This document shows positions 1 through 8,911 of a stretch of 64,000 nt of DNA, in pieces. The stretch is from Shinella sp. SUS2 (GTDB lineage Bacteria > Pseudomonadota > Alphaproteobacteria > Rhizobiales > Rhizobiaceae): NCBI RefSeq assembly GCF_001262505.1, contig NZ_KQ410727.1:124001-188000 (forward strand), read 5' to 3'. Position 1 is the stretch's first letter. Every line of letters starts with the position of its first letter. The position numbers were made by a program, and so were the translations under genes. The notes beneath the pieces are model-generated. The model saw only the letters and a program-made list of their open reading frames with translations, was not told the DNA's origin and did not search any database.

Positions 1-1
1 C

Positions 2-760
2 CTGATCGCTGCCTCGGCGGCCGGTGGGGCCGGCAAGGGCCGGCTGGTCAAGCATTTCACCATGGGCTTCTGGCACCTCGAACCCATGGTGCTCGGCCTC
101 AACGGCATCCTGCTGACGGGCGCGGCGATCTACGCACTAATCAATGCCGTCAGCAGCCTTCTGGACGGTGGCCGGCCGCTCGACTTCGACCAGGCGATCC
201 TCTATGCCGTCGTCACGCTTGCCGTCACCACCGCTATGGCGATCATCGCCAGTCGGGCCAACCGCACGATCCAGTCCGATTTCGTCGCCCTCGACGCCAA
301 GGCCTGGATGATGTCGGCGGGACTGACCGGCGCGCTGCTCATCGCCTTCGTCTTCGGTTTTCTCATCCAGGGCTCGGCCTATGAGTGGCTATCGCCCTAT
401 ATCGACCCCTTGGCGCTGGCGCTCGTCTGCCTCGTCATCATCCCCATTCCGGCCGGCACGATCCGCCAGGCTTTGGCCGATATCCTGCTGGTGACCCCGT
501 CCGACCTGAAGAGCCACGTCGATACGGTCGCGAAGACCATCGTCGAGCGGTATGGCTTTCTGTCCCATCGGGCCTATGTCGCAAGGGTCGGCCGCGGCCG
601 ACAGATCGAGCTCTTTTTCATCGTTCCGGAGGATTTTCCGGCCAAGAAGCTGCAGGAATGGGATGATATCCGCGACGAGGTCGGCGCGGCGATCGGCGAC
701 GAGGGGCCGGATCGCTGGTTGACCATCGCCTTCACCACCGATCCGGAATGGGCCGATTGA
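2..760 (+). CDS. Cation diffusion facilitator family transporter, C-terminal part
   Basis: The frame is open from the window edge, so the N-terminus lies outside. The visible part has about four hydrophobic segments, then a cytosolic domain of roughly 90 residues ending in DPEWAD. The first segment carries the FWHLEPMVLGLNG block typical of the second transmembrane helix of CDF exporters, which move divalent metal ions out of the cytosol in exchange for protons. In well-studied CDF proteins the fifth helix carries HxxxD; here the equivalent stretch reads LDAKAWMMS, so the usual His and second Asp are not seen, while an Asp is kept in the next helix (IDPLALAL). Metal specificity therefore cannot be assigned. 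The family call is sound; the substrate is unknown. Confidence 0.75.
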   Translation: MIAASAAGGAGKGRLVKHFTMGFWHLEPMVLGLNGILLTGAAIYALINAVSSLLDGGRPLDFDQAILYAVVTLAVTTAMAIIASRANRTIQSDFVALDAKAWMMSAGLTGALLIAFVFGFLIQGSAYEWLSPYIDPLALALVCLVIIPIPAGTIRQALADILLVTPSDLKSHVDTVAKTIVERYGFLSHRAYVARVGRGRQIELFFIVPEDFPAKKLQEWDDIRDEVGAAIGDEGPDRWLTIAFTTDPEWAD

Positions 761-767
761 CGGGTGA

Positions 768-803
768 AAAGAAAACCCGGTGCGGATCGCTCCGCCCCGG
801 GTT
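768..803 (-). terminator. Rho-independent terminator for the pseudoazurin gene
   Basis: Arms AACCCGG-t-GCGGA and TCCGC-c-CCGGGTT (774-803) fold with a 4-base loop. Read on the minus strand the stem is followed by TTTTCTTTTC, giving the U-rich tail. It lies between the convergent transporter and pseudoazurin genes. Confidence 0.7.
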
Positions 804-830
804 CCGCCCCCCGCCCCGAAGGGAGAGCCG

Positions 831-1277
831 TTACAGGCCTGCTGCCGCGATGGCGGCGTCCATGCGCTCGCGGGCCTTTTTCGGCAGCTTGCCCGTCTTG
901 ACCGCATCGAGATTGGCCGGCGCGTCGCCGACGACCACCACGCCCACCATGCCCATGCCGACATGCGGCGTGCATTTGACGCCATAGGCGCCGGCCTTGT
1001 CGAAGGTGACCTTGAAGTTCTCGTTGATCTTGCTCTTGAAGGCTTCGGCGCCCTCGGGAATCATGCCCTTGATCGTCTCGACATTGTGGCCCTTGTCGGT
1101 GGGGATGAAGGTGATGGTATCGCCGGGTGCGACCTTCACGAAGGCGGGCTCGAACACCATGGCGCCCTCGGCGCCCTTGTTCAGCATATGCACTTCGAAA
1201 TCTGCCGCTGCTGCCGGAAGCGCAAGCGCCAGAATGACTGCTGCCGCGCCGACGATGCTCTTTGCCATGGTACGCAC
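831..1277 (-). CDS. Pseudoazurin (type I blue copper protein)
   Basis: Small periplasmic electron carrier that in denitrifiers passes electrons to copper nitrite reductase or N2O reductase. The chain begins with a signal peptide (hydrophobic run ending ALPAAAA), then a cupredoxin domain. The type 1 copper ligands are visible: His in DKGHNVE, and Cys, His and Met in the C-terminal CTPHVGMGM. The start is GTG at 1277, because AAGGAG lies 7 nt upstream; the ATG three codons further in is too far from that site. Length (148 aa) fits the family. An FNR/FixK-like dyad sits about 78 nt upstream. No nitrite or N2O reductase gene is in this window. Confidence 0.92.
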   Translation of the reverse strand: MRTMAKSIVGAAAVILALALPAAAADFEVHMLNKGAEGAMVFEPAFVKVAPGDTITFIPTDKGHNVETIKGMIPEGAEAFKSKINENFKVTFDKAGAYGVKCTPHVGMGMVGVVVVGDAPANLDAVKTGKLPKKARERMDAAIAAAGL

Positions 1278-1348
1278 TGGAATTCTCCTTGCTGACGAAC
1301 GTCTTTCGTTCATGAGCAAGGAAGTAGACCCGCCGGAGGTCTCGCTCT

Positions 1349-1362
1349 TTGACTTTAATCAA
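1349..1362 (-). promoter_or_regulatory. FNR/FixK/NNR-like box upstream of pseudoazurin
   Basis: TTGACTTTAATCAA reads TTGATTAAAGTCAA on the minus strand, one mismatch from the anaerobox TTGAT-N4-ATCAA. Its centre is about 78 nt upstream of the GTG start, a position compatible with activation by a CRP/FNR-family protein under low oxygen or nitric oxide. Confidence 0.6.
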
Positions 1363-1455
1363 ACAACGCGGCGATGGTGCGTGGCGTCCTGTCGCAGGCC
1401 CAGAGGGCTCCCTGAACCAGGGAGCCGCGCCATCCTCCGGCTTGCGGTCCGTTGA

Positions 1456-2151
1456 TCAGGCGACGGTGAAGCGCACCTCGTCCAACCCGTCGATATGCGC
1501 GATCATCGTGTCGCCCTTTGCCACCGCGCCGACGCCGGCCGGCGTGCCCGCGAAGATCAGGTCGCCGGGCTTCAAGGTGAAGAGGCGCGAGAGATAGGCG
1601 ATCATCTCCGGCACTTTCCAGATCATCTGATTGAGGTTGCCGTCCTGGCGGATCGTGCCGTTGATCGTAAGCCGGATCGTGCCTTCTCCGGGATGGCCGA
1701 TCTCGGCGGCCGTGTGAACCGGGCCGCACGGCGCGGATTGCTCGAAGGCCTTTGCGATTTCCCAGGGCCGGCCGTGTTTCTTGGCCTCCGCCTGCAGGTC
1801 GCGGCGCGTCATGTCGAGGCCGACGGCATAGCCGTAGACGCAGTCGAGCGCGCGCTCGACGGGAATGTCCGTGCCGCCGCTCTGGAGGGCGACGACCAGC
1901 TCGACCTCGTGGTGGACATCGCGGCTGGCAGCAGGATAGGGAAAGGGGGTGCCGGGCAACACCACGGTGTCGGGGTTCTTCTGGAAGAAGAAGGGCGGCT
2001 CCTTGTCGGGGGCATGACCCATCTCGATCGCATGGTCCGCGAAATTGCGCCCGACACAATAGATGCGATGGATGGGAAAGAGCGCGGTGCTGCCCCGGAT
2101 CGGCAGGGCCGGAACCGGCGACGGCGGGAAGATATAGTTTGTCTCTGGCAT
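1456..2151 (-). CDS. Fumarylacetoacetate hydrolase family protein (fumarylpyruvate hydrolase-like)
   Basis: FAH-fold C-C hydrolase. The N-terminal block RIYCVGRNFADHA, the metal-binding HHEVELVVAL segment and the C-terminal PGDLIFAGTPAGVGAV segment are diagnostic. The RIYCVGRN block resembles NagK-type fumarylpyruvate hydrolases of gentisate pathways more than the HpaG/HpaH enzymes encoded nearby. Three in-frame starts exist (GTG 2181, ATG 2169, ATG 2151), none with a convincing ribosome site; I chose 2151 because relatives begin close to the NYIFPPSPVPALPI segment. It is transcribed away from hpaR and may supply a side activity for aromatic ring-cleavage products. Exact substrate unknown. 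Confidence 0.8.
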   Translation of the reverse strand: MPETNYIFPPSPVPALPIRGSTALFPIHRIYCVGRNFADHAIEMGHAPDKEPPFFFQKNPDTVVLPGTPFPYPAASRDVHHEVELVVALQSGGTDIPVERALDCVYGYAVGLDMTRRDLQAEAKKHGRPWEIAKAFEQSAPCGPVHTAAEIGHPGEGTIRLTINGTIRQDGNLNQMIWKVPEMIAYLSRLFTLKPGDLIFAGTPAGVGAVAKGDTMIAHIDGLDEVRFTVA

Positions 2152-2327
2152 GGATGTTTCAGGCGTCATGGGCTGTTGCACTTTCGCTGGGCTGGCTTCA
2201 CCGGCGACGCTAGCATGCCGGACAGCTGCAATCGATCCGTTGATCTTGTTCTATACTGTTCCCCGCGCATTGCGCAGGCCGGAAAAATCGCGGATAGAGG
2301 CAGGAAGACGAACGGTGCCCTCTCGAC

Positions 2328-2807
2328 ATGACCAATCCCGACGAAACGAAGGATTCCCTGCCGCGTGAGCGGCGGCGGTCGCTCGCCATCGGCCTCCTGA
2401 AGGCCCGCGAAGCGGTGATGAGCCATTTCCGGCCGATCCTTGCCGATCACGACGTGACCGAGCAGCAGTGGCGGGTCATCCGGGTGCTCTCGCAGGCCGG
2501 CACGCTCGATGCGACGGAAGTGGCCGAGAAGGCCTTCATCCTAGCGCCGAGCCTGACGCGCATGCTGCGCTCGCTTGAGGAGCGCGGTCTGATCACCCGA
2601 CACAAGGACAAGGAAGACGGCCGCCGCGTTCTGCTGCGGCTCGCGCCGGCCGGCCAGGCGGTCATCGACGAGGTCATGCCGGATTCCCGCCGTGTCTATG
2701 CGGATATCGATGCCCGTTTCGGTGCCGAGCGTGTCGAAGCGCTGCTCGACATGCTGGAGGAGCTCGCCGCCCTCAAGCTCGACGGCAAGGCAGGCGGCGA
2801 AGAATAG
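2328..2807 (+). CDS. hpaR: HpaR, MarR-family regulator of homoprotocatechuate degradation
   Basis: Winged-helix MarR-family repressor of 159 aa. The HTH region covers about residues 45-90 (VTEQQWRVIRVL, then LAPSLTRMLRSLEERGL), followed by the wing KDKEDGRRVLLRL. Characterised HpaR proteins repress the hpa meta-cleavage genes until an intermediate is bound. The gene converges with hpaI, with stops 12 nt apart, at the distal end of the hpa operon, supporting the assignment. A candidate target palindrome lies in front of hpaF. No strong ribosome site precedes the ATG. Confidence 0.88.
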   Translation: MTNPDETKDSLPRERRRSLAIGLLKAREAVMSHFRPILADHDVTEQQWRVIRVLSQAGTLDATEVAEKAFILAPSLTRMLRSLEERGLITRHKDKEDGRRVLLRLAPAGQAVIDEVMPDSRRVYADIDARFGAERVEALLDMLEELAALKLDGKAGGEE

Positions 2808-2819
2808 CGTTTTATCGGC

Positions 2820-3626
2820 TCAGTAGACCTTGGCGCCGGCCGGAGCTTTTGCCGGCTCGGCAGCTCTGAAATCGGCAAGGAGCTTGGTCGTGGCATTGGC
2901 GAGCAGCGTCACGTCGTTGCCGATGGCGACGAAGGTGGCGCCGAGCTCCAGATAGCGCTTGGCGAGCCCGAGGTCGCCGATCAGGATGCCGGCTGCCTTG
3001 CCGTGCCCCTGGATCTTCTTCAGTGCCTTTTCCACCTCCGCCTGCACTTCGGGCGCACCCGGCTTGCCGAGGAAACCCATGTCGGCGGCAAGGTCGGCCG
3101 GGCCGATGAAGACGCCGTCAACCCCCTCGGTTCCGGCGATGTCATCGAGCGCCTCCAGCCCGGCGCGGCTTTCGACCTGCAGCAGCAGGCAGATCTCCGC
3201 GTTTGCCGTCTGCAGATAGTCCGTTGTGCGGTTGAAGGCGGAGGCTCTGGCGAGTGCCGCACCGACGCCCCGTACGCCATGCGGCGGGTAGCGCACGGCC
3301 TTCACCATCGTCTTTGCCATCGCCTTGCTGTCGACCATCGGGATCAGCAGCGTTTGCGCGCCGATGTCGAGCAGTTGCTTGACGATCCAGGTCTCGCCGA
3401 TCGCTGGACGGATGACGGCGTGGCTTGGGGTCCCCTTCATCGCCTGGAGCTGCGAGACGAGCAGGGGCACGTCGTTCGGCGCGTGTTCGGCATCGAGCAG
3501 CAGCCAGTCGTAGCCGGCTTCGGCGCAGATTTCGACCGTGTAGGGATTGGCGAGCGCCTGCCAGAGGCCGATCTGCGCCCGGCCTTCCTGGAGCGCCTGC
3601 TTGAAGCGGTTTTTCGGGGCGGGCAT
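2820..3626 (-). CDS. hpaI: 4-hydroxy-2-oxoheptane-1,7-dioate aldolase
   Basis: Class II, metal-dependent aldolase of the HpcH/HpaI family, 268 aa, cleaving 4-hydroxy-2-ketoheptane-1,7-dioate to pyruvate and succinate semialdehyde, the last step of the hpa pathway. Family features seen: LLLDAEHAPND with the catalytic His near residue 47, the metal-ligand Glu in LLQVESRAGLE near 150, and Asp in VFIGPADLAADMG near 176. AGGAG lies 7 nt before ATG 3626. It follows hpaH by 9 nt, making it the last gene of the operon. Confidence 0.93.
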   Translation of the reverse strand: MPAPKNRFKQALQEGRAQIGLWQALANPYTVEICAEAGYDWLLLDAEHAPNDVPLLVSQLQAMKGTPSHAVIRPAIGETWIVKQLLDIGAQTLLIPMVDSKAMAKTMVKAVRYPPHGVRGVGAALARASAFNRTTDYLQTANAEICLLLQVESRAGLEALDDIAGTEGVDGVFIGPADLAADMGFLGKPGAPEVQAEVEKALKKIQGHGKAAGILIGDLGLAKRYLELGATFVAIGNDVTLLANATTKLLADFRAAEPAKAPAGAKVY

Positions 3627-3635
3627 CGAAAACTC

Positions 3636-4439
3636 CTATGCGAAGAACAGGCTGACGGTGCCGTAGGGGCCGAAATCGCCTGATATCGTATCGCCGTGGC
3701 GGGCTTCCACCGGGCGGATGAACGAGCCGGCGAGCACGATCTGCCCGGCCTCGATGCCGTCACCATATTGCGCCAGCCGGTTGGCGAGCCAGGCGACGCC
3801 ACGGGCGGGCTGGTTGAGCACGCCGGCGCCGAGGCCGGTTTCCTCCACTTCCGCATTGCGGCTGACGATGGCGCCCATCCAGCGCATGTCGATCTGATCA
3901 GGACGCACGGCGCGCCCGCCCGTGACGATGCCGGCATTGGCGGCATTGTCGGAGATCGTGTCGAAGATGGTGCGGGCCTTCTTCGTCTCGGGATCGACGC
4001 GCAGGATGCGTGTATCGAGGATTTCCAGCGCCGGGGTTACATAGTCCGTGGCGTTCAGCACGTCGAAGACGGTGACGCCCGGTCCCTTCAGCGGCGCCTT
4101 CATGACGAAGGCAATCTCCGCCTCGACGCGCGGCTGGATGAAGCGGCCGGCCGGCACGGTCGCGCCGTCCTCGAAGACCATGTCGTCGAACAGCACGCCG
4201 GAATCGGGAATGTCGATGTTCAGCGCGTATTGCATGGCCTTGGAGGTGAGGCCGATCTTCCAGCCGACGACCCGGCGGCCGTCGGCGATCTTCTTCTTCA
4301 CCCAGGCGCCCTGGACTGCATAGGCATCGCCCATGGTGATCGCGGGGTGCTTCAGCGAGAGAAGGCCGGTCTGGATGCGGGTGCGCTCGGCCTCGTCGAG
4401 GCTTGCCGCGGCGGCGTGGATCTCCTCGGGCGTCATCAT
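3636..4439 (-). CDS. hpaH: 2-oxo-hept-3-ene-1,7-dioate hydratase
   Basis: HpaH/MhpD-type member of the FAH superfamily, 267 aa, the family's usual length. It hydrates 2-oxohept-3-enedioate to 4-hydroxy-2-oxoheptane-1,7-dioate for HpaI. Visible features are the [14 protein letters not shown] segment and the acidic metal-binding stretch [10 protein letters not shown]. The ATG overlaps the hpaG stop in an ATGA arrangement, indicating translational coupling. Confidence 0.93.
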   Translation of the reverse strand: MMTPEEIHAAAASLDEAERTRIQTGLLSLKHPAITMGDAYAVQGAWVKKKIADGRRVVGWKIGLTSKAMQYALNIDIPDSGVLFDDMVFEDGATVPAGRFIQPRVEAEIAFVMKAPLKGPGVTVFDVLNATDYVTPALEILDTRILRVDPETKKARTIFDTISDNAANAGIVTGGRAVRPDQIDMRWMGAIVSRNAEVEETGLGAGVLNQPARGVAWLANRLAQYGDGIEAGQIVLAGSFIRPVEARHGDTISGDFGPYGTVSLFFA

Positions 4440-5311
4440 GGGGTGGCCTCGTCGGCGATGGTGTTGCGGAGCGTGCCGATACCCTCTGCCTCCACTTCGA
4501 CCACATCGCCCGGCTTCAGCCAGATCGGCGGATCGAAGCGTGCACCGGCGCCGGTCGGGGTGCCTGTCACGATGACGTCACCCGGCACCAGCGTGGTGAA
4601 GGTGGAGATGTAGGCGATGATCTTGCGGAAGGAAAAGATCATGCGGCTGGTGCGGTCGCTCTGGCGCACCTCGCCGTTGACGCGTGTTTCGAGCTTGATG
4701 TCGGCGAGCTGGCGTTCATCCGCATAGGGCACCAGCCAGGGGCCGATCGAGCCGGTCCGGTCGAAGTTCTTGCCCTGGGTGACGTTGAACTTGGCATGGC
4801 GCACCCAGTCGCGGATGGTACCCTCGTTGCAGAGCGAGAGTGCCGCGATGTGGCCGAGCGCGTCGGTCTCCGAAATCCGCCGCCCGCCCTTGCCGATGAC
4901 GATGACGATCTCGCCCTCATAGTCGAGCTGCGGGCTTTCCGGCGGGCGGATCAACGGCCGGTCGTGGCCGGTGAAAGAGCGCGGGAAGCGGATGAACAGC
5001 GACGGATTTGCCGGCGCAGCCTGGCCGTCCTTGTACTCCTCGTTGCGATCAGGAAAATTCACGCCGACGCAGATGATCTTCTCCGGCGCAGGGATCGGGA
5101 TCTCGTAGCTGATCGCATCCAGCGGATGATCCGGCTTTTGCCCGGCGGCCGCGGTTAGCAGTTCACCGAAGGCACCGGCTTCCACCACCTCCTTCAGGGT
5201 CGGAAAACGGTCGGCAAACCGCGTGGAAAGGTCGATCACGCCGTCCGCGACGATCAGGCCGTAGCCTTTGCGCGGGCCGATGCTGAAGCTGGCAAATCTC
5301 GGGTGGTTCAT
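4436..5311 (-). CDS. hpaG: HpaG-type 5-carboxymethyl-2-oxo-hex-3-ene-1,7-dioate decarboxylase/isomerase
   Basis: FAH-family protein of 291 aa. IICVGVNFPDRNEEY, the metal-binding YEGEIVIVIGKGG and the GDVIVTGTPTGAGA segment are typical. In the hpa pathway this fold decarboxylates and isomerises the semialdehyde dehydrogenase product. Enterobacterial HpaG is a duplicated FAH protein; here there is one full FAH domain with its own N-terminal cap, so assignment rests on operon position between hpaD and hpaH. Start 5311 is chosen because AAGGAAG precedes it; the longer frame upstream is not coding-like. Confidence 0.83.
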   Translation of the reverse strand: MNHPRFASFSIGPRKGYGLIVADGVIDLSTRFADRFPTLKEVVEAGAFGELLTAAAGQKPDHPLDAISYEIPIPAPEKIICVGVNFPDRNEEYKDGQAAPANPSLFIRFPRSFTGHDRPLIRPPESPQLDYEGEIVIVIGKGGRRISETDALGHIAALSLCNEGTIRDWVRHAKFNVTQGKNFDRTGSIGPWLVPYADERQLADIKLETRVNGEVRQSDRTSRMIFSFRKIIAYISTFTTLVPGDVIVTGTPTGAGARFDPPIWLKPGDVVEVEAEGIGTLRNTIADEATP

Positions 5312-5346
5312 CCTGTCTTCCTTCATCTCTGCGGCCGGTTTGCGCC

Positions 5347-6327
5347 TCACGGTGCAATGATGGGCTGGGCCTTGAGCTGCGGTTCCATGACCTCTGTGCC
5401 GGCGAAGAGGCTGCCGTGTTCGAACCAGGATTTCGGCGCCGGAGCGCCCCAGAGGGTCTGGCGCTGCGGGTCCTTCAGATCCCACTTGATCGGTTCGAGA
5501 TCGGGGTCGACGGTCTGGTAGTCCGAGCAGTAGATCTCGATGCGGTGCCCGTCGGGGTCGAGGATGTACAGGAAGAAGGCATTGGAAATGCCATGGCGGC
5601 CGGGGCCGCGCTCGATGTTGGAAACCCAGCCGGTCGTCGCCATCAGGTCGAGCAGGTCGATGATGTTGAGCGGCGTCGGCACCCAGAAGGCGGTGTGGTG
5701 CAGGCGGGGTCCGCGGCCGTTGGTGAAGGCGATGTCGTGCACGCCGCCCTTACGATGGGTCCAGGCGGCCCAGAGCTTCCCGGTCTCTTCGTCTTCCGTA
5801 TATTCCGTCACGCGGAAGCCGAGTTCGTTGTAGAAGGCGACGGAGGCGTCGACATCGGGCGAGAAGCAGTTGAAGTGGTCGATGCGCAGCGGCTTGACGC
5901 CGCGATAGAGCGCATATTTCTGGTGGATCGGCGGCAGGCGGTCCATCTTGGTGTAGAATTCCAGGGGGATGCCGTGCGGATCGCGCGTGCGGAAGGTGCG
6001 GCCCTGGTAAGGGCGCTCGACCCATTCCACCGGCAGGCCCTTGCCCTTGAAGAAGTGCACCGCCTTTTCGAGGTCCTCCTCGTCGAAGACCTTGAAGCCG
6101 AGGTCGCGGGCTTCCGATTTTCCGGATTTCTTCAGCACGATGCAATGGTGGCCGCGCTCTTCCATGGCGCGCAGATAGATCGTGTCTGCGGTCTCGTCCG
6201 TCACCTGCAGGCCGAGCGTATCGACATAGAAGGCGCGGGACTTTGCAAGGTCGGTAACGCCGAACTCGACATGGCTGAGGCGCACGATGTTGAAGGGCGG
6301 GTAGAGGTTTGGCTGGGGTACGGGCAT
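5347..6327 (-). CDS. hpaD: 3,4-dihydroxyphenylacetate 2,3-dioxygenase
   Basis: Extradiol ring-cleavage dioxygenase of the vicinal-oxygen-chelate (glyoxalase) fold, 326 aa, opening homoprotocatechuate to 5-carboxymethyl-2-hydroxymuconate semialdehyde. The N-terminal module covers residues 15-127, the catalytic module about 145-270. The 2-His-1-Glu metal site is visible: His in RIDHFNCF (near 151), His in LHHTAFW (near 210) and Glu in HRIEIYCSDY (near 264). GAGGAGGAA precedes ATG 6327. This is the class I HpaD type rather than the LigB-type enzyme of E. coli. Confidence 0.94.
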   Translation of the reverse strand: MPVPQPNLYPPFNIVRLSHVEFGVTDLAKSRAFYVDTLGLQVTDETADTIYLRAMEERGHHCIVLKKSGKSEARDLGFKVFDEEDLEKAVHFFKGKGLPVEWVERPYQGRTFRTRDPHGIPLEFYTKMDRLPPIHQKYALYRGVKPLRIDHFNCFSPDVDASVAFYNELGFRVTEYTEDEETGKLWAAWTHRKGGVHDIAFTNGRGPRLHHTAFWVPTPLNIIDLLDLMATTGWVSNIERGPGRHGISNAFFLYILDPDGHRIEIYCSDYQTVDPDLEPIKWDLKDPQRQTLWGAPAPKSWFEHGSLFAGTEVMEPQLKAQPIIAP

Positions 6328-6387
6328 GGGTTCCTCCTCAAGCCCGCCTCGACGGGCGAGAGCGGGTGCAATCTGGTTTTCCGGCGA

Positions 6388-7905
<1,518 letters not shown>

Positions 7906-7927
7906 GAGATCTTCCTGGGAATGTCCG

Positions 7928-8314
7928 TTATTTGGCGCGCAGGCGCGGATGGATGGCGTTCTTCTTCCAGCTCAGTTCCGCATCGATCTCGCGGATTTCC
8001 AGCGAAAGCGCGAAGTGCGGCGTCTCGAGGAGCGGGGCGAGGAGCCTGCTTGCGGTGGCAAACAGCGCTTCGCCCGTGCGCTTCTTTTCTTCCGCGCTGC
8101 GGCCCTTGCCGATGCGCAGGTTGAGGTCGACGAAGGCGTTTTCCGGCAGAAGGTCGGCAATGGCATAGTGCTCGGCCCTGAACGCCCGCACGCGCACCGC
8201 GCCGATCTCGAAAAGCCCGGTTTCCAGCACTGTCTGGAGCAGCGCCGCGCAGAGGGCGTCAGGATCCGCGCGGCCTTCCAGATTGGCCGAATACTCCACT
8301 GTCAGATGCGGCAT
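7928..8314 (-). CDS. hpaF: 5-carboxymethyl-2-hydroxymuconate delta-isomerase
   Basis: Tautomerase-superfamily enzyme of 128 aa. The start at 8314 is decided by GGGAGG just upstream and by the need for Pro as the second residue (MPHLTVEYSANL): after Met removal the N-terminal proline is the catalytic base in this superfamily. It converts 5-carboxymethyl-2-hydroxymuconate to the oxo-ene isomer used by HpaG. It is the first gene after a 73-nt gap containing a perfect palindrome, so it may have its own promoter. Confidence 0.93.
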   Translation of the reverse strand: MPHLTVEYSANLEGRADPDALCAALLQTVLETGLFEIGAVRVRAFRAEHYAIADLLPENAFVDLNLRIGKGRSAEEKKRTGEALFATASRLLAPLLETPHFALSLEIREIDAELSWKKNAIHPRLRAK

Positions 8315-8339
8315 GGTTCCTCCCGCGTACGGCAATTTT

Positions 8340-8355
8340 ATTTAACATGTTAAAT
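8340..8355. promoter_or_regulatory. Perfect 16-bp palindrome in front of hpaF, candidate HpaR operator
   Basis: ATTTAACATGTTAAAT is perfectly self-complementary and is the only AT-rich stretch in the hpaC-hpaF gap. It lies 26 nt upstream of the hpaF ATG. Its length and symmetry suit a MarR-family dimer. No second copy was seen in front of hpaB or hpaR. Confidence 0.55.
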
Positions 8356-8388
8356 AGAGAGTCGCTTGTCAAGAGGCTACCGCCGCCT

Positions 8389-8901
8389 TTAGCCGCCGAA
8401 GCTGCCGGTCTGGGTCGGCACATGCACGTAGTTGCGGTCGAAATAGAGCAGTGCATGCCCGTCGCGCCGGCTACGGATGTCCACGACCTCGCCGATCAGG
8501 ATGTTGTGTGTGCCCACCAGCCGGGCCTCCGTCAGCCGGCAGTCGAAGGAAACGATCGCGTCGGTGAGTGCCTGGTTACCGGAGGGGAGATCGGTCCAGG
8601 CCGCATCGGCATAGCGCGCCTCCATATCGGCCTCGCGCCCGGCGAAGGAGGCGGCGAGTGTTTTGTGCTCCTGCGTCAGCACGTTGACGCAGAAGCGGCG
8701 GTTCTCGATGAAGAGGCCGCTTTGTGCCGAGCGGCTGTTCATGCAGACGAGCAGCGTTGGCGGTTCGTCGGTCACCGAGCACATGGCGGTGGCGGTGAAG
8801 CCGCCGCGCCCGGCGCCCCCCTTGGTGGTGATCACGTTGACCGGGGCGCAGACCCGGGCCATCGCATTGCGGAACTCGGTTCTGGAAATGCCGGTGTCCA
8901 T
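8389..8901 (-). CDS. hpaC: 4-hydroxyphenylacetate 3-monooxygenase, flavin reductase component
   Basis: Flavin-reductase-like (HpaC/NtaB) protein of 170 aa that supplies reduced FAD to HpaB. Family blocks seen are FRNAMARVCAPVNVITT, GFTATAMCSVTDEPP and CVNVLTQEHKTLA. Start 8901 is chosen because GAGGAGC, overlapping the hpaB stop, lies 5 nt upstream; the longer frame into hpaB is out of character. It ends with TGSFGG. Confidence 0.93.
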   Translation of the reverse strand: MDTGISRTEFRNAMARVCAPVNVITTKGGAGRGGFTATAMCSVTDEPPTLLVCMNSRSAQSGLFIENRRFCVNVLTQEHKTLAASFAGREADMEARYADAAWTDLPSGNQALTDAIVSFDCRLTEARLVGTHNILIGEVVDIRSRRDGHALLYFDRNYVHVPTQTGSFGG

Positions 8902-8911
8902 GGCGCGCTCC

